From Pseudooceanicola marinus (GTDB taxonomy: Bacteria > Pseudomonadota > Alphaproteobacteria > Rhodobacterales > Rhodobacteraceae): a stretch of 64,000 bases of DNA. The stretch is from NCBI RefSeq assembly GCF_020177265.1, contig NZ_JAIVMC010000009.1, positions 204,584 through 268,583 on the forward strand, given 5' to 3'. The notes under the pieces were generated by a model. It was given only the letters and a program-made list of their open reading frames with translations, ran no database searches and was not told the origin of the DNA. Position numbers and translations under genes: made by a program. Below, one piece after another: positions 28,949-38,771 of this stretch; position 1 is the stretch's first letter, and each line of letters begins with the position of its first letter.

Positions 28949-29629
28949 ATGGCAGATCTGCGATTGGTCATCTTCGACGTGGACGGCACCCTGTCCGACT
29001 CGCTGGGCGAGATCGTCGGCGCCATGGAAGCGGCCTTTGGCGCCGAACACATGACGGTCCCCGACCGGGACCGGATCATGGGCATCATCGGCCTGTCCCT
29101 GGAAGAGGCCATGCCGCAGCTGGCGCAGGAGGCCCCGGCCTCCACCCATGCGCGGCTGGTGGCGGGCTACAAGGCGGCCTACCAGAAACAACGCCTGGCG
29201 GCGGGGCCGGATCACTCGCCCCTTTTCCCGGGCATGCGCGACCTGGTTGAACGCCTGGCAGCGGAGCCCGAGACATTGCTGGCCGTGGCCACCGGCAAGT
29301 CGCGGCGCGGGCTGGAGGCCCTGCTGGACACCCACGGGCTGCGGCCCTTCTTCCAGTCGATCCAGGTGGCCGACGATCACCCCTCGAAACCCCATCCGTC
29401 GATGGTGATGACTGCCCTGGCCGAGACCGGCGTGGACGCCTCCCGCGCGGTGATGATCGGCGACACGAGCTACGACCTTGAGATGGCGCGCGCCGCTGGC
29501 GTTCCCTCCATCGGCGTGGCCTGGGGCTATCACCCGGCCCACCAACTGGCCCAGGCTGACGTGGTGGTCGACACGCCCGCGGACCTGGCCCGGGCCATCG
29601 ACGCCCTGACGACCGGAGACAAGACCTGA
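28949..29629 (+). CDS. HAD superfamily phosphatase (phosphoglycolate phosphatase-like)
   Basis: The 226-residue HAD-IA hydrolase has motif I FDVDGTLSDS at 9-18 (Asp10 nucleophile, Asp12 acid/base), motif II in 'LAVATGKSRRG', the Lys of 'SKPHPSM' and motif IV 'MIGDTSYDLEMARAAG'. A helical cap domain lies between motifs I and II. The substrate is uncertain; phosphoglycolate is the usual annotation. It is 10 bp behind rluC and overlaps the next gene by one base. Confidence 0.88.
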   Translation: MADLRLVIFDVDGTLSDSLGEIVGAMEAAFGAEHMTVPDRDRIMGIIGLSLEEAMPQLAQEAPASTHARLVAGYKAAYQKQRLAAGPDHSPLFPGMRDLVERLAAEPETLLAVATGKSRRGLEALLDTHGLRPFFQSIQVADDHPSKPHPSMVMTALAETGVDASRAVMIGDTSYDLEMARAAGVPSIGVAWGYHPAHQLAQADVVVDTPADLARAIDALTTGDKT

Positions 29630-30339
29630 TGAGCGATTGGAAGCCCCGCCGTTTCTGGACCGAGGCCGCCGCCCTGCCGGTGACCGGCGGCTACACCGTG
29701 CAGCTGGACAAGCGCCCGGTGAAGACCCCGGCCAAGGCCGCGCTGGTGGTGCCGACCGAGGCGCTGGCCCAGGCGCTGGCGGCCGAATGGGACGCCCAGG
29801 AAGAGGTGGTCGACCCGGCCACCATGCCGATGACCCGCACCGCCAATTCCGCCATCGACAAGGTGGCCGTGCAGCGGGCCGAGGTGGCGGAAATGCTGGC
29901 CGCCTACGGCGACAGCGACCTGCTGTGCTACCGGGCCGACAGCCCGGCGGAACTGGTCGACCGGCAGGCGGCGCACTGGGACCCGATGCTGGACTGGGCC
30001 GAGGCCGAGCTGGGCGCGCGACTCAGCCCGCGCACCGGAATCATCCATGCGCCGCAGGATCCCGCCGCGCTGGAGGTCCTGCGGGAGCGAGTCCATACGC
30101 TCGACCCCTTCGAACTGGCCGCCTTCCACGATCTGGTGGCGCTCACGGGCTCTCTGGTGCTGGGCTTTGCCGCTTTTTTGACCACCCGGTCCGCAGACGA
30201 GATCTGGGAAGTGTCGCGCCTCGACGAGCGCTGGCAGGAATCCCAATGGGGGACCGACGAGGAAGCACGGCAGATCGAAGCCCTGAAAAGGGCATCTTTT
30301 GACGATGCGCGCCGATTCCTTGCGCTTCTGCATCGGTAA
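29629..30339 (+). CDS. ATP12-family F1-ATPase assembly chaperone
   Basis: ATP12 proteins bind the F1 alpha subunit during ATP synthase assembly; they occur in mitochondria and alphaproteobacteria. The 236 residues begin with 'KPRRFWTEAAALPVTGGYTV' and 'LDKRPVKTPAKAALVVPT', followed by 'PMTRTANSAIDKV', the family core. The C-terminal two-thirds are helical. Coupled to the HAD gene by TGATG; it ends the housekeeping run. Confidence 0.92.
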   Translation: MSDWKPRRFWTEAAALPVTGGYTVQLDKRPVKTPAKAALVVPTEALAQALAAEWDAQEEVVDPATMPMTRTANSAIDKVAVQRAEVAEMLAAYGDSDLLCYRADSPAELVDRQAAHWDPMLDWAEAELGARLSPRTGIIHAPQDPAALEVLRERVHTLDPFELAAFHDLVALTGSLVLGFAAFLTTRSADEIWEVSRLDERWQESQWGTDEEARQIEALKRASFDDARRFLALLHR

Positions 30340-30590
30340 GATTGCCTAGAGAACCTCTTGGACGGGCGCGCCTGCGATGATGCGCGGCGCCCGACCTGTG
30401 CCTTTGTCGCAGATGGGATCGTTCGCTTTCCGTGATGAATGGGTTGACCCACCGCGATGAATCCGCTCACTGTTTAGGCACTGTTAGGGGGAGCACCTCT
30501 AGCGCTTTTTGTCTCCGACCCCAAAAGGGGCGGTGAACCGCCGCTGCAGACATGGATGCAGACAAGGCGGAAAATCAGGAAGAGGTAAAC

Positions 30591-31610
30591 ATGAAAAAAT
30601 CCGTATTTCTTGGCGCGCTGACCGTCGCCGGCCTGGCCGCTGGCGTTGCCGGCGCAGCCACCCTGGACGACGTGAAGGCCCGCGGCACGCTGAACTGCGG
30701 CGTCTCCACCGGCCTGACCGGCTTTTCCTACCCCGACGCCAACGGCGAGTGGCAGGGTTTTGACGTCGGCGTCTGCCGTGCCGTCGCCGCCGCCGTCCTG
30801 GGCGATGCCAGCGCGGTCGAGTTCGTTCCGACCACCGGCAAGACCCGCTTTACCGCTCTGGCCTCCGGCGAGATCGACATGCTGGCCCGGAACACCACCT
30901 GGACCTTCTCGCGCGATGTCGACCTGAAGTTCACCTTCGTCGGCGTGAACTACTACGACGGCCAGGGCTTCATGATCCCGAAAGAGCTGGGCGTGTCCTC
31001 GGCCAAGGAACTCGACGGCGCCACCGTCTGCATCCAGACCGGCACCACGACCGAGCTGAACCTGGCCGACTACTTCCGCGTCAACAACATCAGCTACGAG
31101 CCGGTCCCGATCGAGACCAATGCCGAAGCGCAGCAGCAGTTCCTGGCCGGTGCCTGTGACGTCTACACCACCGACGCCTCCGGCCTGGCCGCGACCCGCG
31201 CCACCTTCGAGAACCCGGGCGACTATGCCGTCCTGCCCGAAATCATCTCGAAAGAGCCGCTCGGCCCGCTCGTCCGTCATGGCGACGACGAATGGGGTGA
31301 CGTGGTTCGCTGGACCCTGAACGCCCTGATCGCTGCCGAGGAATACGGCGTCACCTCCGCCAACGTTGCCGACCTGGCCTCCGCGCCGACCGACAACCCG
31401 GAAGTGAACCGTCTGCTGGGCACCGAAGGTGAACTGGGCGCCATGCTGGGCCTGGAAGCCGACTTTGCCGTGGACGCGATCGCGGCCGGCGGCAACTACG
31501 GTGAACTGTTCGAGAAGAACATCGGCGAGAACACCCCGATCGGTCTCGCCCGTGGCCTGAACGCCCAATACACCGATGGCGGCCTGCTCTACAGCCCGCC
31601 GTTCCGCTAA
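30591..31610 (+). CDS. bztA: Periplasmic binding protein for Glu/Gln/Asp/Asn (BztA/AapJ)
   Basis: Solute receptor of the BztABCD polar amino-acid uptake system. The 339-residue precursor begins MKKSVFLGALTVAGLAAG and is cleaved near 'VAGA-ATLDD'. SBP family 3 features are clear: 'RGTLNCGVSTGLTGFSYPD', 'GFDVGVCRAVAAAVLGD' and 'LDGATVCIQTGTTTELNL'. The ATG at 30591 follows GAAGAGGTAAAC. It is separated from the permease genes by a strong intercistronic hairpin, a layout often seen for abundant binding proteins. Confidence 0.93.
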   Translation: MKKSVFLGALTVAGLAAGVAGAATLDDVKARGTLNCGVSTGLTGFSYPDANGEWQGFDVGVCRAVAAAVLGDASAVEFVPTTGKTRFTALASGEIDMLARNTTWTFSRDVDLKFTFVGVNYYDGQGFMIPKELGVSSAKELDGATVCIQTGTTTELNLADYFRVNNISYEPVPIETNAEAQQQFLAGACDVYTTDASGLAATRATFENPGDYAVLPEIISKEPLGPLVRHGDDEWGDVVRWTLNALIAAEEYGVTSANVADLASAPTDNPEVNRLLGTEGELGAMLGLEADFAVDAIAAGGNYGELFEKNIGENTPIGLARGLNAQYTDGGLLYSPPFR

Positions 31611-31621
31611 GATCCAACGGC

Positions 31622-31649
31622 GGAGGGCGCGGCACTGGCCGCGCCCTCC
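31622..31649 (+). other. Intercistronic hairpin between bztA and bztB
   Basis: Perfect 12-bp stem GGAGGGCGCGGC (31622-31633) with GCCGCGCCCTCC (31638-31649) over ACTG, with no T-run. Such hairpins can protect the upstream message and give the binding protein a higher level than the permeases. Confidence 0.7.
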
Positions 31650-31731
31650 TGCCATCGGCCCCCTCGGGGGCAGTTACCGGCCCCGCGCGTAGACGCATCC
31701 CAGAACTGGCCGGACACGGGGAAGATTCACA

Positions 31732-32988
31732 ATGACAACGCTTACTGATCCGCCGGCGGAGTCGTTCAAGCTATCCATGCTTGTCTACGACACGCGCTAT
31801 CGGTCCATCACTTTCCAGATCATCGCGCTGATCGCGTTCCTGCTGTTCTTCGGCTGGCTGACGCTGAACACGGTCCAGAACCTCAACGACCTGGGCAAGG
31901 AAGTCTCCTTCGGCTTCCTCGGCAATCCCGCCGGGTATGACATCAACCAGCGCCTGATCGAATACGACAACCAGGACACCCACCTGCGTGCGGCCTTCGT
32001 CGGCCTGCTGAACACGCTGCTGGTCGCTGTCCTGGGCTGTATCACCGCCACCATCGTCGGCGTCATCGTCGGTGTGCTGCGTCTGTCGGGCAACTGGCTG
32101 ATCGCGCGCCTGATGACCGTCTATGTCGAGATGTTCCGCAACGTCCCCGTGCTGATGTGGATCATCCTGGCCATGGCTGTCCTGATCGAAAGCCTGCCGG
32201 CCCCCTCGGCCTTCCGCGGCGACGATCCCGACTCCACGATGAAGCTCTTCGACAGTGTCGCGCTGACCAACCGAGGCGTCTACATCCCCGAGCCGCTGTT
32301 CTCCCGCGGGCTGGGCGACATCTCCTTCTTTGGCGCCTTCGACATCAGCGTCGACCTGATCGCGATTATCGTGGTGCTCATCGGATCCATCTGGGTGTCG
32401 AAACGCATCGGCCGCAAGGCGGATGCCACCCAGGAAGCCACCGGCATCCGCCCCACCACCTGGCACATCCGCACCGCCGTGGTGATCCTGCCCACCGTGG
32501 TCCTGCTGGGCATCCTGGGCTTCCACCTGGGCTATCCGGAACTGCGCGGCTTCAACTTCCAGGGCGGCACGCACATGCGCAACTCGCTGATCGCGCTGTG
32601 GCTGGCCCTGTCGCTGTACACCGCCGCCTTCGTGGCGGAGATCGTGCGCGCCGGCATCATGGCCATTTCCGCCGGCCAGACCGAGGCCGCAGCCGCGCTT
32701 GGCCTGCGGTCCAACCGGATCATGTCGCTGGTCATCCTGCCCCAAGCCCTGCGGGTCATCATCCCGCCGCTGATCTCCCAGTACCTGAACCTGACGAAGA
32801 ACTCCTCGCTGGCGATCGCCGTGGGCTACATGGACATCACCGGCACGCTGATGGGGATCACCCTGAACCAGACCGGGCGCGAGCTTGAGACCGTTCTGCT
32901 GGGCATGGCGATCTACCTGGTGATCAGCCTGATCATCTCCAGCGTCATGAACGTCTACAACGAACGCAAGAAACTGGTGGAGCGGTGA
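31732..32988 (+). CDS. bztB: Amino-acid ABC transporter permease BztB
   Basis: Inner-membrane permease of the HisM/GlnP type. The 418-residue protein is longer than typical 220-residue permeases because of an extra periplasmic and cytoplasmic insertion, as in Rhodobacter BztB and Rhizobium AapQ. The EAA loop 'GQTEAAAALGLRSNRIMSLV' near 320-340 contacts the ATPase. Several hydrophobic segments span both ends. It is one base from bztC. Confidence 0.92.
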   Translation: MTTLTDPPAESFKLSMLVYDTRYRSITFQIIALIAFLLFFGWLTLNTVQNLNDLGKEVSFGFLGNPAGYDINQRLIEYDNQDTHLRAAFVGLLNTLLVAVLGCITATIVGVIVGVLRLSGNWLIARLMTVYVEMFRNVPVLMWIILAMAVLIESLPAPSAFRGDDPDSTMKLFDSVALTNRGVYIPEPLFSRGLGDISFFGAFDISVDLIAIIVVLIGSIWVSKRIGRKADATQEATGIRPTTWHIRTAVVILPTVVLLGILGFHLGYPELRGFNFQGGTHMRNSLIALWLALSLYTAAFVAEIVRAGIMAISAGQTEAAAALGLRSNRIMSLVILPQALRVIIPPLISQYLNLTKNSSLAIAVGYMDITGTLMGITLNQTGRELETVLLGMAIYLVISLIISSVMNVYNERKKLVER

Positions 32989-32989
32989 G

Positions 32990-34294
32990 ATGAGCAATAC
33001 GCACGCTGATACTGTTCTTTACGTCCGCGACACCATGCTGGACCAGCAGGAGCCCCCGGCCTCGACCGTGGGCCCCGTGGGCTGGGCCAAGGACAACCTG
33101 TTCTCGGGCTGGCTGAACACGGCTCTGACGGTGCTGTCGAGCCTCTTCATCGCCTACCTGCTGTACCGGCTGATCCCGTGGTTCGTCTCGCCCACCTGGG
33201 ACGGCACCTCGCTGTCCAACTGCCGCGAGATCCTGGACGGGCACGAAGGCGCCTGCTGGGGCGTGATCCGCGATCGCTGGCAACAGCTTCTGTTCGGGTT
33301 CTACCCGCCGGAGCTCTACTGGCGCCCGATCCTGACCCTGGTCCTGCTGCTGGTGGCGCTGGCGCCGGTGCTCTACACCGACTACGTCACGCCCAAGCTG
33401 CTGTATTTCTCGGCCGCCTTCCCCTTCCTGATGCCCTGGCTGCTCTGGGGTGGCACCGTCTGGATGCCGCTGATGGCGGCCGCGGGCTTTGCCATCGGGT
33501 TTGTCGTCTTCACCCTGGTCAGCCGGGTGCTGAACGCCGGTATCTCGATCTTCGCCGCGGCGTTGGTTGCGGTGCTCTGGTGGGTGCTGCTGGCCGCGCC
33601 GGTCGCCCATGGCATCGCCTCGGTCCTGCCGCTGGCGCTGGAGCCTGTGGCCAGCCGCGACTTCGGGGGCTTCATGCTGTCGATCACCATCGGCGTCACC
33701 GCCATCGGCTGTTCGCTGCCCATCGGGATCGTCCTGGCGCTTGGCCGCCGCAGCGACCTGCCGCTGGTGAAGATCCTCTGCGTGGGCTTCATCGAATTCA
33801 TCCGTGGCGTGCCGCTGATCACCCTGCTGTTCGTGGCCTCGGTGCTGCTGAACATCTTCCTGCCGCCGGGCACCAACTTCGACATCATCCTGCGGGTGAT
33901 GATCATGGTGACGCTGTTCGCGTCGGCCTACATGGCCGAGGTGATCCGCGGGGGCCTTGCCGCCCTGCCCAAGGGCCAGTACGAGGCGGCCGATGCGCTT
34001 GGCCTCGACTACTGGAAGGCGCAGCGGCTGATCATCATGCCGCAGGCCCTGAAGATCTCGATCCCGGGGATCGTGTCGACCTTCATCGGGGTGTTCAAGG
34101 ACACCACGCTGGTGTCGATCATCGGCCTGATCGACCCGCTGGGCCTGGCCAACGGGATCCGCGCCGACACCGCCTGGAACGGCATCTACTGGGAGCTGTT
34201 CATCTTCATCGGTGCCGTCTTCTTCATCTTCTGTTTCTCCATGTCCCGCTACTCGATGTACCTGGAGCGCAAGCTTCAGACCGGCCATCGCTGA
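32990..34294 (+). CDS. bztC: Amino-acid ABC transporter permease BztC
   Basis: Second permease of the heterodimer, 434 residues. The N-terminal 200 residues hold several membrane segments, and the C-terminal BPD-transport domain has the EAA loop 'GQYEAADALGLDYWKAQRLI'. The paired large permeases distinguish the Bzt/Aap group. It follows bztB by one base and precedes bztD by 14 with an AGGAGG site. Confidence 0.92.
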   Translation: MSNTHADTVLYVRDTMLDQQEPPASTVGPVGWAKDNLFSGWLNTALTVLSSLFIAYLLYRLIPWFVSPTWDGTSLSNCREILDGHEGACWGVIRDRWQQLLFGFYPPELYWRPILTLVLLLVALAPVLYTDYVTPKLLYFSAAFPFLMPWLLWGGTVWMPLMAAAGFAIGFVVFTLVSRVLNAGISIFAAALVAVLWWVLLAAPVAHGIASVLPLALEPVASRDFGGFMLSITIGVTAIGCSLPIGIVLALGRRSDLPLVKILCVGFIEFIRGVPLITLLFVASVLLNIFLPPGTNFDIILRVMIMVTLFASAYMAEVIRGGLAALPKGQYEAADALGLDYWKAQRLIIMPQALKISIPGIVSTFIGVFKDTTLVSIIGLIDPLGLANGIRADTAWNGIYWELFIFIGAVFFIFCFSMSRYSMYLERKLQTGHR

Positions 34295-34308
34295 GGAGGT
34301 AATACCAA

Positions 34309-35097
34309 ATGACCAATACCGCAGTCGAAACCCCGACTCCTGCCGCGATGAAAGTCTCTGACGAGGTCGCCATCGAGATCAGCCAGATGAACAAGTGGTA
34401 CGGCCAGTTCCACGTGTTGCGCGACATCAACCTGACGGTGAACCGGGGCGAACGCATCGTCATCGCGGGTCCCTCGGGCTCGGGCAAGTCCACCATGATC
34501 CGCTGCATCAACCGCCTGGAGGAACACCAGGCGGGCAAGATCATCGTCGACGGGACCGAGCTGACGAGCGATCTGAAGAACATCGACAAGGTGCGGTCCG
34601 AGGTCGGCATGTGCTTCCAGCACTTCAACCTCTTCCCGCATCTGACGATCCTGGAAAACTGCACCCTGGCGCCGATCTGGGTCCGCAAGACCCCGAAGAA
34701 GGAAGCGGTCGAGACCGCGATGCACTTCCTGGAAAAGGTGAAGATCCCCGAGCAGGCCAACAAGTACCCCGGCCAGCTGTCGGGCGGTCAGCAGCAGCGT
34801 GTGGCGATCGCCCGGTCGCTCTGCATGAAGCCGCGCATCATGCTGTTCGACGAACCGACCTCGGCTCTGGACCCGGAGATGATCAAGGAGGTGCTCGACA
34901 CCATGATCGAGCTGGCGGAAGAGGGCATGACCATGCTCTGCGTGACCCACGAGATGGGCTTTGCCCGCCAGGTGGCAAACCGCGTGATCTTCATGGACCA
35001 GGGCCAGATCGTTGAACAGAATGAGCCGGAAGAGTTCTTCAACAACCCGCGCTCGGAACGCACCAAGCTGTTCCTCAGCCAGATCCTAGGGCACTGA
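34309..35097 (+). CDS. bztD: Amino-acid ABC transporter ATPase BztD
   Basis: Cytoplasmic ATPase that drives Bzt uptake. The 262-residue protein has Walker [10 protein letters not shown] at 54-62, signature LSGGQ at 157-161, Walker B LFDEP at 179-183 and the switch histidine in '[10 protein letters not shown]'. The first 20 residues are an extension ahead of the usual start. A bidirectional terminator follows. Confidence 0.95.
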   Translation: MTNTAVETPTPAAMKVSDEVAIEISQMNKWYGQFHVLRDINLTVNRGERIVIAGPSGSGKSTMIRCINRLEEHQAGKIIVDGTELTSDLKNIDKVRSEVGMCFQHFNLFPHLTILENCTLAPIWVRKTPKKEAVETAMHFLEKVKIPEQANKYPGQLSGGQQQRVAIARSLCMKPRIMLFDEPTSALDPEMIKEVLDTMIELAEEGMTMLCVTHEMGFARQVANRVIFMDQGQIVEQNEPEEFFNNPRSERTKLFLSQILGH

Positions 35098-35118
35098 GCG
35101 CCCGAAGGCCCAGATTGG

Positions 35119-35149
35119 AAAGGCCCCGCTTAGGCGGGGCCTTTTGTCT
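35119..35149. terminator. Bidirectional terminator between bztD and the convergent gene
   Basis: GGCCCCGC (35122-35129) pairs with GCGGGGCC (35134-35141) over TTAG, with AAA before and TTTT after, so it can work on both strands. It serves bztD (+) and the minus-strand gene ending at 35167. Confidence 0.85.
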
Positions 35150-35166
35150 TGGGGCGGAAGCGGTTC

Positions 35167-35931
35167 TCAGCGCGCCTTGGGCTCCAGTGCGGTGCGCACC
35201 TCGGCCCAGACTTGCGGCCCGGTCTCGCGCTGATAGACCCGCGGCGGCCCCTTGATCGCAACCTGGGTGCCGATATGGGCCACGCCCAGCACCTCGATGC
35301 CGCTGAAATAGCCCTCGTCCACCGGGCGGGGCAGGGCGGCACGGACGTTGACATTGCCCGCCAGCTGGAAACTTTGCCCCTGCATCTGGTCGGGCGGCGG
35401 CAGGTCGGCAGCATTGGCCAGGATCGTGTCGGTCCAACGGCTTGAGGCCGCGTCGAAACTGCCCAGCCAGATGACCCCGGTCTCGCTGACCGAGGCCAGC
35501 GAGACCACTGGATCGGTGACTGGTCCCTGTTCCACGGCCTGCGCCGTGGCGCTGTCGCTTCTATCCGGGCCGAGCCCGGACAGAAGAGCTGCAGTGGAGG
35601 CTTCTGCTGCGCTTCCCGGGGCAAGGCGGCCGAGCAGCGTTTCCAACGCCAGTTCCAGTTCGGCAATGCGGTCCTTGTTCTTCTGGCTTTCCACCGTGGC
35701 ATCGGCGACGGCGGTCTTCAGGCCGACATTCTGGCCGCTGATCTCGACCTCGGCGCCGAAGAAGGACAGCTTGTTGATCGACAGGCCCAGGCCGCCGGCG
35801 GCTTTGAGCAGCATGATCAGCACTACCCCGAAGACACCCCATTTCAGGGAAAAGCAGGAGGCATCGACAATTTCCTTGAGAACCCGGTGTTCGGACGCGG
35901 GGCGCTCCGGTGCGGATGGGGCATCGGTCAT
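35167..35931 (-). CDS. Membrane-anchored protein with SH3-like C-terminal part
   Basis: The 254-residue protein has one hydrophobic segment near residues 30-50 ('GVFGVVLIMLLKAAGGLG'), then a helical or coiled-coil stretch and a C-terminal beta-rich portion with 'GVIWLGSFD' and 'GVAHIGTQVAIKGPPRVY' that looks SH3-like. The ATG at 35931 follows GGAG by six bases; two upstream in-frame ATGs are less well placed. No family name can be given with confidence. Confidence 0.65.
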   Translation of the reverse strand: MTDAPSAPERPASEHRVLKEIVDASCFSLKWGVFGVVLIMLLKAAGGLGLSINKLSFFGAEVEISGQNVGLKTAVADATVESQKNKDRIAELELALETLLGRLAPGSAAEASTAALLSGLGPDRSDSATAQAVEQGPVTDPVVSLASVSETGVIWLGSFDAASSRWTDTILANAADLPPPDQMQGQSFQLAGNVNVRAALPRPVDEGYFSGIEVLGVAHIGTQVAIKGPPRVYQRETGPQVWAEVRTALEPKAR

Positions 35932-36123
35932 GGTAAACTCCATGGGATAAATCACAGGTTGAAATTCGGTCGTAGAAAATACGCTTCAAGGGTAGCACGG
36001 CCCGGGCGGTGCGGGAATGCGCCTCAGGTCGTAGGACCTGCGAAAACCCCCGCCTGCACGGGGGCGGGCGGGGGCAAGGGCAGATAGGGAGGGAAGGCGA
36101 GGTGTCCGTCCTGGTCTTGGGCC

Positions 36124-36558
36124 TCAGCCCTGGGTCAGGGCCAGGGCGCCGCCGCCCAGCAGGGCCTGCACCAGCAGGGTCACGGCCCAGAAGGCGGGAT
36201 ATTCCCAGCCGCCGTTTTCATTGTTGAACCAGAAGCCGTTCTTGCCGTGGGCCAGGATGGCGGCGCCCAGCAGGGTCGGGATCAGCAGCAGCGCCACCAG
36301 GCTGGTCTGGAAGCCCAGGATCAGGGCCAGCCCGCCCAGGGTCTCGGCGGCGATGGTGATATAGGCGAACCACCCCGGCACGCCGAGCGAGGCGAAGAAG
36401 CCGGCGGCGCCTTTCGGCGTGAAGATGAAGTATTTCAGATAGGCGTGGGCCAGGAACAGCCCGCCCAGGGTGACGCGCAGCAGCAGGGCGGCGATGGCGA
36501 TGGCGGTGTCGGAACCGGCGCCGGCGGCGCCCAGGATGTTGGTGGAAAGGTCGATCAT
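36124..36558 (-). CDS. DoxX-family membrane protein
   Basis: The 144-residue protein has four hydrophobic helices ('AIAIAALLLRVTLGGLFLAH', 'AYITIAAETLGGLALILGF', 'LVALLLIPTLLGAAILAH' and a last C-terminal one), the DoxX layout. The family is linked loosely to redox or thiosulfate metabolism, but most members are uncharacterised. It stands alone between the SH3-like gene and sixA. Confidence 0.82.
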   Translation of the reverse strand: MIDLSTNILGAAGAGSDTAIAIAALLLRVTLGGLFLAHAYLKYFIFTPKGAAGFFASLGVPGWFAYITIAAETLGGLALILGFQTSLVALLLIPTLLGAAILAHGKNGFWFNNENGGWEYPAFWAVTLLVQALLGGGALALTQG

Positions 36559-36725
36559 TGTCTTGTCCTCAGCAGGGGCCCCGTGGGCCGTTGTCCGTTG
36601 TGTTGAGGCAGAGATAGACCTGTCGCACTTTCCATGAAATGGCGATGATGTGGAATGACCTTCGCTGAAATGGGCGCAATGTGGAGCGGCCCCTCAGGCC
36701 ATGGAGCGCCGGGATCGTCCGGTGC

Positions 36726-37235
36726 TCAGTCGGTCAGCTCTCGCGGCGTGATGAAATCCGCCGCCCGGCCCGTGTGTGGTTCCAGATCGCGCCAGCTGTC
36801 GATGGGGAAATCCGCGACCAGTGTCGCCCCGGTGGGGTAGTCGGTGAACCGCGGATGGGGCACCGGGTCAGCCAGAAGCGCCTCAGCCAGGGCGGCGATC
36901 CCGGGATTATGCGCGATCAGCAGGACGCAGTGGCCCCGCGCCGCCCTTAGGGCGGACAGCAAGCGGGGCGGCTCCGCCAGGTAGAGTTTCGCGTCGAGGT
37001 CCGGCGCGATATCGAGGTGCAGACCGGCAAAGGTCTCCTGCGTGCGTTTGGCGTCCGACACCAGCGCCTGGTCGGGCAGGTGCCCTCGCTCGACGAGCCA
37101 TTGCCCAAGCGCCTCGGCACTGCGCTGACCGCGCGAGTTCAAGGGGCGGGCGTGATCGGACAGGGCCGGATCGTCCCAGGCGGATTTCGCGTGCCGCATC
37201 AGGATCAGGCGCCGGCCCGGCTCTTGCTCTGTCAC
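36726..37235 (-). CDS. sixA: SixA-like histidine phosphatase
   Basis: Histidine phosphatase superfamily protein of 169 residues. The catalytic loop is LILMRHAKSAWDD near 10-22, the second conserved His is in 'LLIAHNPGI', and 'VSDAKRTQET' holds a conserved Arg. SixA dephosphorylates phosphohistidine on phosphorelay proteins in E. coli; that role here is inferred. The GTG start at 37235 overlaps the upstream ferredoxin stop (GTGA), which fixes the start. Confidence 0.85.
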   Translation of the reverse strand: MTEQEPGRRLILMRHAKSAWDDPALSDHARPLNSRGQRSAEALGQWLVERGHLPDQALVSDAKRTQETFAGLHLDIAPDLDAKLYLAEPPRLLSALRAARGHCVLLIAHNPGIAALAEALLADPVPHPRFTDYPTGATLVADFPIDSWRDLEPHTGRAADFITPRELTD

Positions 37236-37915
37236 GTATCCCCCAGGAATTGCCGCATGTGATAGGCGGAATGTGCCGCGATCCTGCCATGGCCGGCGCC
37301 CGCCGGGCAAGCGCGCCGTGCCAGGCAGCCCGCTGTCAGGCAGGGCGCGCCCTCGGGCTGGCGCAGGTGATCCTTGCAGGCGGGCACGTCATAGCCGCCC
37401 GCGCCCCCCAGGGCGCCAACGGGGCAGGCGGTGCGGCAGGGGGCGGCGCAGCCGTCGCAGGGGGAGGACAGGGGCGGCGGCACCGTCAACTCCCACCTCA
37501 GGGCCAGGGCGCCCCGGAAGGACGTCAGAAGTCCCATGCCGCGATGCACAAGCAGCCCGATGGGGGAGCTGTGGACCCGCCCGCTGGCCAGCGCCCAGGC
37601 CAGGAAGGGGGCGAAGGGCGGGCCGCCGAAGGGATAGAGGGGGATCGCACCGATCTCCGCCGCCCAGGCGCCGATCACGCGGGTCGACCAGCGGTCCATC
37701 GGATCTGGCGCACCGTCCCGCCATTCCGGGCTGTCGGTGAAGGCAGGCCAGAAGGCCGGTTCATGGGGTGACAGCAGAAGCAGGCTGCGCGTGCCGCCGG
37801 GCAGGTCGTCGCGGGCGGTACAGGCCCGCGCATCCAGCCCGCAGGAAACCGTCAGCTGGCGGGCCTGCGCGGCCCGTTCCAGCCTGTCGAGATCGGCAGG
37901 TGCCTCAGCTGGCAC
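37232..37915 (-). CDS. 4Fe-4S ferredoxin-like protein
   Basis: The 227-residue protein has a cysteine cluster [17 protein letters not shown] (about 157-173), followed by a Cys near 'DVPACKDHL' and others near '[11 protein letters not shown]', sufficient for at least one iron-sulfur cluster. The N-terminal half has no clear catalytic motif but resembles QueG-like reductases only faintly. A GTG start is used: it overlaps the end of argB by 11 bases, and its stop overlaps sixA. Confidence 0.75.
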   Translation of the reverse strand: MPAEAPADLDRLERAAQARQLTVSCGLDARACTARDDLPGGTRSLLLLSPHEPAFWPAFTDSPEWRDGAPDPMDRWSTRVIGAWAAEIGAIPLYPFGGPPFAPFLAWALASGRVHSSPIGLLVHRGMGLLTSFRGALALRWELTVPPPLSSPCDGCAAPCRTACPVGALGGAGGYDVPACKDHLRQPEGAPCLTAGCLARRACPAGAGHGRIAAHSAYHMRQFLGDT

Positions 37916-38771
37916 GGATCAGGGAGCCGGCCCCGTGTTCGGTGAACAGCTCCAGTAGCACGGCATTGGGGGCACGGCCATCCAGGATGACCACCGCGCG
38001 CACGCCGCGTTCGATCGCATCCAGCGCCGTCTGGGTCTTGGGAATCATGCCACCGGCGATGGTGCCGTCTGCGGTCATGTCGCGGATCTGCTGGGCGGTC
38101 AGCGCGGTCACCACCTCGCCCGAGCCGTCCTTCACACCCGCCACATCTGTCAGCAGCAGCAGCCGGTCGGCACGCAGGGCCCCCGCGATGGCGCCGGCGG
38201 CGGTGTCGCCGTTGACGTTGAAGGTCTGGCCCTCGCGGCCCATGCCGATGGGGGCGATCACCGGGATGATGTCGCTGCGGAACATCGAGTGCAGGATCGT
38301 CGTGTCCATCTCGTCCGGGGTGCCGACCAGGCCCAGTTCCGGGTCGTCCTGGCGACAGACCATCAGGTTGGCATCCTTGCCGGACAGGCCCACACCCTTG
38401 CCGCCCTGGGCGTTGATCGCCTGGACGATCCGCTTGTTCACCTGACCCGACAGCACCATCTCTACGACGTCCATGGTGGCCTGGTCGGTGACCCGCTTGC
38501 CGCGGACGAACTCGGATTTCACCTGCAGCTTGTCCAGCATCTCGTTGATCATCGGGCCGCCGCCATGGACGATCACCGGGTTCACGCCGACCTGCCGCAT
38601 CAACACGATGTCACGGGCGAAATTCTCCAGCCCGTCGGCATCGGTCATGGCATGGCCGCCGAATTTCACCACCACGATGGCACCTTCGTAGCGCTGCAGG
38701 TAGGGCAGGGCCTCCGACAGGGTGCGGGCGGTGGCGATCCAGTCTTGGTTCATGGCGGTCTGCTTCTTCAT
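37905..38771 (-). CDS. argB: Acetylglutamate kinase
   Basis: Second step of arginine synthesis: phosphorylates N-acetylglutamate. The 288-residue protein has '[11 protein letters not shown]' near 32-42 (ATP-binding Lys), '[11 protein letters not shown]' near 64-74, and '[16 protein letters not shown]' in the nucleotide site. A start seven codons later (MNQDW) is possible; the upstream one is retained for its AAGGA. It is the first gene of the argB-ferredoxin-sixA run. Confidence 0.96.
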   Translation of the reverse strand: MKKQTAMNQDWIATARTLSEALPYLQRYEGAIVVVKFGGHAMTDADGLENFARDIVLMRQVGVNPVIVHGGGPMINEMLDKLQVKSEFVRGKRVTDQATMDVVEMVLSGQVNKRIVQAINAQGGKGVGLSGKDANLMVCRQDDPELGLVGTPDEMDTTILHSMFRSDIIPVIAPIGMGREGQTFNVNGDTAAGAIAGALRADRLLLLTDVAGVKDGSGEVVTALTAQQIRDMTADGTIAGGMIPKTQTALDAIERGVRAVVILDGRAPNAVLLELFTEHGAGSLIRAS

